Shown here: piece after piece, positions 33,056 to 35,434 of the stretch | How positions within the stretch are numbered: position 1 is the first letter of the stretch | Layout: each line of letters begins with the position of its first letter | Assembly: GCA_964446595.1 (NCBI GenBank) | Contig: CAYUPY010000007.1 | Location: 1-35,434 of the forward strand | Direction of reading: 5' to 3' | DNA length: 35,434 nucleotides | DNA from: CAYUPY01 sp964446595 | GTDB lineage: Bacteria > Patescibacteriota > Dojkabacteria > J137 > JAEUSD01 | Program-made: the position numbers and the translations under genes | The notes under the pieces: generated by a model | Database searches by the model: none | Seen by the model: the letters and a program-made list of their open reading frames with translations, nothing else | What the model was told of the DNA's origin: nothing

Positions 33056-33739
33056 ATGGATCACAATTTCACCACTATACCAAAAGTGGAACTAACAGCA
33101 AGTCTAGAAAGCTCGTTGAGAGAAGTTGTTACGCATCATCATAGTGACATAAGATTAGGCTATCAGATACTACAGCAAGCCGCACCTTTAATTCAAAATC
33201 TAGAGGATTACCCATATTTTGGAGCAGTGGTTGATTATTGGTTAATGAATCTAGAACCAGAAACCTATGCCTCTATCCTCCGCACTTACGAGAAACTAGA
33301 AGAAGAACTTCCATGGTTTCTAACGACTTTTATCGCCAAAACTGGAATACCGGCCGAGTCAATAACTCTGGCAGTTAATAGTAGTTTATTCGAAATCCTG
33401 CAAGGAAAACCAGCACTAGTGATAACTATCGATAGAAAACACCTATGCGGCTACAAATCTAATCTCTCTGCTACAGACACTCTGTGGACGAGCCAAATTT
33501 ACTTACAGGATATAAAAAATATGCTCGAAGGCCGGGAGTCGGAAGGTTACTATAAATTAGGTTTGACAACGGATTACCGTGTAAACGGGTACCTTATAGC
33601 TGAGATCGACGGAATAGGAGTAAAGTTACAAACTTTGGAGACTAGAGCTCAGAGATTCCTTCCACTGACGATGGCGTTAGGGGCTCATGAAAGGCCAAGC
33701 CACTACAGCATTACCCGCCAAAACCCAAAAACTGAGTAG
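33056..33739 (+). CDS. Hypothetical protein, 227 aa
   Basis: Not recognised; soluble and apparently cytosolic. The ATG is set by TATAAT at 6 bases. A HHH run near residue 29 (THHHSD) and one Cys (HLCGYK) are the only notable local features and do not form a known motif. The 76-aa gene follows after 36 bases, in which AAGAG and CTCTT can form a small hairpin. Stop is TAG. Confidence 0.7.
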   Translation: MDHNFTTIPKVELTASLESSLREVVTHHHSDIRLGYQILQQAAPLIQNLEDYPYFGAVVDYWLMNLEPETYASILRTYEKLEEELPWFLTTFIAKTGIPAESITLAVNSSLFEILQGKPALVITIDRKHLCGYKSNLSATDTLWTSQIYLQDIKNMLEGRESEGYYKLGLTTDYRVNGYLIAEIDGIGVKLQTLETRAQRFLPLTMALGAHERPSHYSITRQNPKTE

Positions 33740-33775
33740 GTAAAAGAGTATAAGCTCTTACTTGACTCTGAGGGA

Positions 33776-34006
33776 ATGGTAACGGCGATTACGAAATCAG
33801 TAAATAGGATAGTTTCCGCTCTTCCTGTAAATCTATTCATACCAGAACCTACTGATAATATAGAACTCTATGTAAGAAGCTATTCCTATCCTGCACATAG
33901 GGTGGACTTACAGCCATATTCGCAGTATGCCATGCTCGAGACTTCGCTTTTAATGCATTACCTAGCAGGAAAATCACTGAGGCCCTTCATTAATTCTAGA
34001 AGTTAA
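33776..34006 (+). CDS. Small hypothetical protein, 76 aa
   Basis: Unknown family, soluble. It lies between the 227-aa gene and the aspS T-box, on the same strand. The ATG follows GAGGGA directly, too close for a normal Shine-Dalgarno. It may be a genuine small gene or a chance frame; the composition is plausible for a protein, but there is no independent support. Confidence 0.4.
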   Translation: MVTAITKSVNRIVSALPVNLFIPEPTDNIELYVRSYSYPAHRVDLQPYSQYAMLETSLLMHYLAGKSLRPFINSRS

Positions 34007-34008
34007 GC

Positions 34009-34014
34009 TAAAAT
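34009..34014 (+). promoter_or_regulatory. Candidate -10 box for the aspS transcript
   Basis: TAAAAT with a weak TTCATT 17 bases upstream (33986-33991). Transcription would begin near 34021, close to the base of the T-box Stem I. Confidence 0.35.
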
Positions 34015-34176
34015 TAGACATAGCTGGTGAAGCAACCGAGGATACTGAGAGCTCGGCGTAGCAAAGTGACTGAATACTAAAATCAAAAAAATATAAAGAC
34101 CAAACTTAGGTGGCAACGCGGGTAAAGACTCGGCCTTGTATATATATGTGGATATATATGTAAGGCCGAGTTTTTT
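34014..34176 (+). promoter_or_regulatory. T-box riboswitch controlling aspS
   Basis: The leader has the T-box sequence TTAGGTGGCAACGCGGG (34106-34122) followed by a terminator hairpin and T-run. A short Stem I can be drawn from about 34014 to 34080, containing CCGAG/CTCGG and a candidate Asp specifier GAC at 34068-34070. The UGGC bulge ends in C, which would pair with the G73 discriminator of tRNA-Asp. Uncharged tRNA-Asp is expected to stabilise the antiterminator and allow aspS transcription. Stem I is about 65 bases, shorter than the usual 100 or so. Confidence 0.88.
34128..34176 (+). terminator. Intrinsic terminator of the T-box
   Basis: ACTCGGCCTT (34128-34137) pairs with AAGGCCGAGT (34162-34171), extended by alternating TA, and is followed by a run of T (34171-34176). 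Confidence 0.88.
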
Positions 34177-34222
34177 GTGACTAAAACGATAATTACCAAT
34201 ATAAATTTTATACTTAAACTAC

Positions 34223-35434
34223 ATGCAACAGCGAACTTACACAACAGATACTACTAAACTCATAGGTAAAGAGACCACAGTCTATGGCTGGGTGGATTCC
34301 ATCCGTGACCATGGGCAGCTGATGTTTATTGACCTGCGCGACAAATTTGGCAAGTTGCAGGTGGTGGTAGACCCGGCCAAACAACCCGCCATATTTGAGC
34401 AGGCTAAGGAATTGGGTAAGGAATATGTGATTCGCGCGACTGGAGTAGTCCAGGAGCGCGCGGCGGATCTGGTTAACGAAAATATTGCCACCGGCAAGAT
34501 TGAGTTAGTACCCTCTGAAATCGAGTTACTGAACAAATCAAAGGTGTTACCATTCCCGATTGACACAAATGGGCATGAGATTGATGAAAACTTGCGCTTG
34601 AAATATCGGTATTTAGATTTACGTCGTCCTCGTTTACAAGATAATATGCGCAAAAAGCACAAGCTAATCTTGGCTGTAAGAAACTGGATGGATGCGCAAG
34701 GCTTCACAGAAGTACAAACACCTCTGCTTACTAGCACATCTCCAGAGGGGGCACGAGATTTTGTGATCCCCTCACGTTTAAACCCAGGTAAATTCTTTGT
34801 GTTACCACAAGCACCGCAGCAATTTAAGCAGTTACTGATGGTAGCTGGAATGGATAAATACTTTCAAATCGCTCCTTGTGCCCGCGATGAGGATCCCCGT
34901 AAAGACCGCCACGCTGGCGTGTTCTATCAAATTGATATGGAAATGAGTTTTCCTACAATCGATAAGCTATTTGGAACATGTGAGAATTTGATTAGCGAGA
35001 CATACAAAGTTGTGGCACCGGAGAAGGAAATTGCTAGCACACCATTCCCGCGCATGGCCTACAAAGAAGCCGTCGCAAAGTACGGTTCAGATAAACCTGA
35101 CATTCGTTTTGGAATGGAGCTAAAAGATGTAACAGAGGTGGTAAAAGATAAAACCGAATTCAAAATTTTCAATTCTGCAAAGCAAGTAAAAGCGATTAAT
35201 GCCACAGGATGCGGGGATTGGTCTCGCAAACAAATTGAAGAGATGGAAGCCTATGCCAAAGGTTTTGGGGCCAAAGGTCTGGCCTACGTAAAAGTAGGGG
35301 AGGATGGAAAAAGCTTGGAAACTGGAATTGGTAAATTTTTAGAACCGATTGCTGCCGAGCTGATTGAAGCAATGGAAGCACGTCTTGGAGGCTTGTTCTT
35401 CTTTAGCGCAGGCGCGCCAGGAGAAATCAACACA
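34223..35434 (+). CDS. aspS: Aspartyl-tRNA synthetase, N-terminal 404 residues (3' truncated by window)
   Basis: Charges tRNA-Asp, or both tRNA-Asp and tRNA-Asn if non-discriminating. The N-terminal OB-fold anticodon-binding domain (VYGWVDSIRDHG...FIDLRDKFG) is followed by class II motif 1 around the helix after YRYLDLRRP, then FTEVQTPLL, the flipping-loop region TSTSPEGARDF, QAPQQFKQLLM, and motif 2 ARDEDPRKDRH. The bacterial insertion domain begins near LFFFSAG at the end of the window. No stop occurs before the edge. The ATG at 34223 lies 46 bases after the T-box terminator; no strong Shine-Dalgarno is seen. Asn-type synthetase is unlikely because of the flipping loop and insertion domain. 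Confidence 0.95.
   Translation, partial: MQQRTYTTDTTKLIGKETTVYGWVDSIRDHGQLMFIDLRDKFGKLQVVVDPAKQPAIFEQAKELGKEYVIRATGVVQERAADLVNENIATGKIELVPSEIELLNKSKVLPFPIDTNGHEIDENLRLKYRYLDLRRPRLQDNMRKKHKLILAVRNWMDAQGFTEVQTPLLTSTSPEGARDFVIPSRLNPGKFFVLPQAPQQFKQLLMVAGMDKYFQIAPCARDEDPRKDRHAGVFYQIDMEMSFPTIDKLFGTCENLISETYKVVAPEKEIASTPFPRMAYKEAVAKYGSDKPDIRFGMELKDVTEVVKDKTEFKIFNSAKQVKAINATGCGDWSRKQIEEMEAYAKGFGAKGLAYVKVGEDGKSLETGIGKFLEPIAAELIEAMEARLGGLFFFSAGAPGEINT

Noticed and set aside
1..35434. CRISPR array, insertion sequence, integrase or phage genes
   Set aside because: No regularly spaced repeats, transposase, integrase or terminal inverted repeats were found on reading the window.

Overview
The window reads as a piece of a small bacterial genome, probably a Candidate Phyla Radiation (Patescibacteria) member or a similar reduced lineage. 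The basis is circumstantial. Genes are dense on both strands, and about half have no family I recognise. Mfd, HPF and several other proteins are short versions of their families. There is a sortase and a T-box riboswitch. Many first genes of transcription units appear to lack a 5' leader. UGA is almost absent as a stop codon (one clear case among about 32 legible stops, followed at once by UAA). No tRNA, rRNA, CRISPR array, insertion sequence or phage gene was seen, and no stretch longer than 300 bases lacks a gene.

Layout. 1-775: 3' end of mutS. 782-2033: tandem promoters and two unknown genes. 2043-5490: a divergent pair, an unknown gene and a short mfd. 5502-8010: a GH1-like glycosidase and inorganic pyrophosphatase, closed by a strong terminator. 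8117-10047: two unknown genes. 10060-16242: a minus-strand membrane/envelope run (signal-peptide miniprotein, lipoprotein, single-pass protein, two large polytopic proteins). 16316-18218: divergent GT4 and GT2 glycosyltransferases. 18165-20578 (minus): sortase, a two-TM protein and a broken Wzx-like flippase. 20619-21241: two related small membrane proteins. 21343-22368: galE. 22365-23910: mnmA and a small unknown gene. 23956-25895: a two-TM protein, a frameshifted SRPBCC gene and a divergent patatin. 25926-27098: DUF2130 coiled-coil protein. 27178-32476: a three-gene unit with a 1373-residue membrane-anchored M23 peptidase. 32508-32951: HPF with a structured leader. 33056-34006: two unknown genes. 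34014-35434: T-box and the 5' part of aspS.

How it fits together. Housekeeping genes (repair, translation, tRNA thiolation, pyrophosphate removal) alternate with cell-surface genes. GalE, GT2, GT4, the flippase remnant, the polytopic GT-C-like protein, sortase, lipoprotein and M23 peptidase together suggest a glycosylated, remodelled cell envelope. This is an inference from gene content; no pathway is complete here.

Expression signals. A TATAAT-like -10 box lies exactly 6 bases (sometimes 5 or 8) before the start codon of many first genes, which places transcription start at or next to the start codon. Genes inside operons instead carry Shine-Dalgarno-like sequences. This rule also corrects three starts (mnmA, the DUF2130 gene and the 24432 membrane gene). 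The most interesting regulatory pieces are the aspS T-box with a short Stem I and the HPF leader, which can fold in two mutually exclusive ways.
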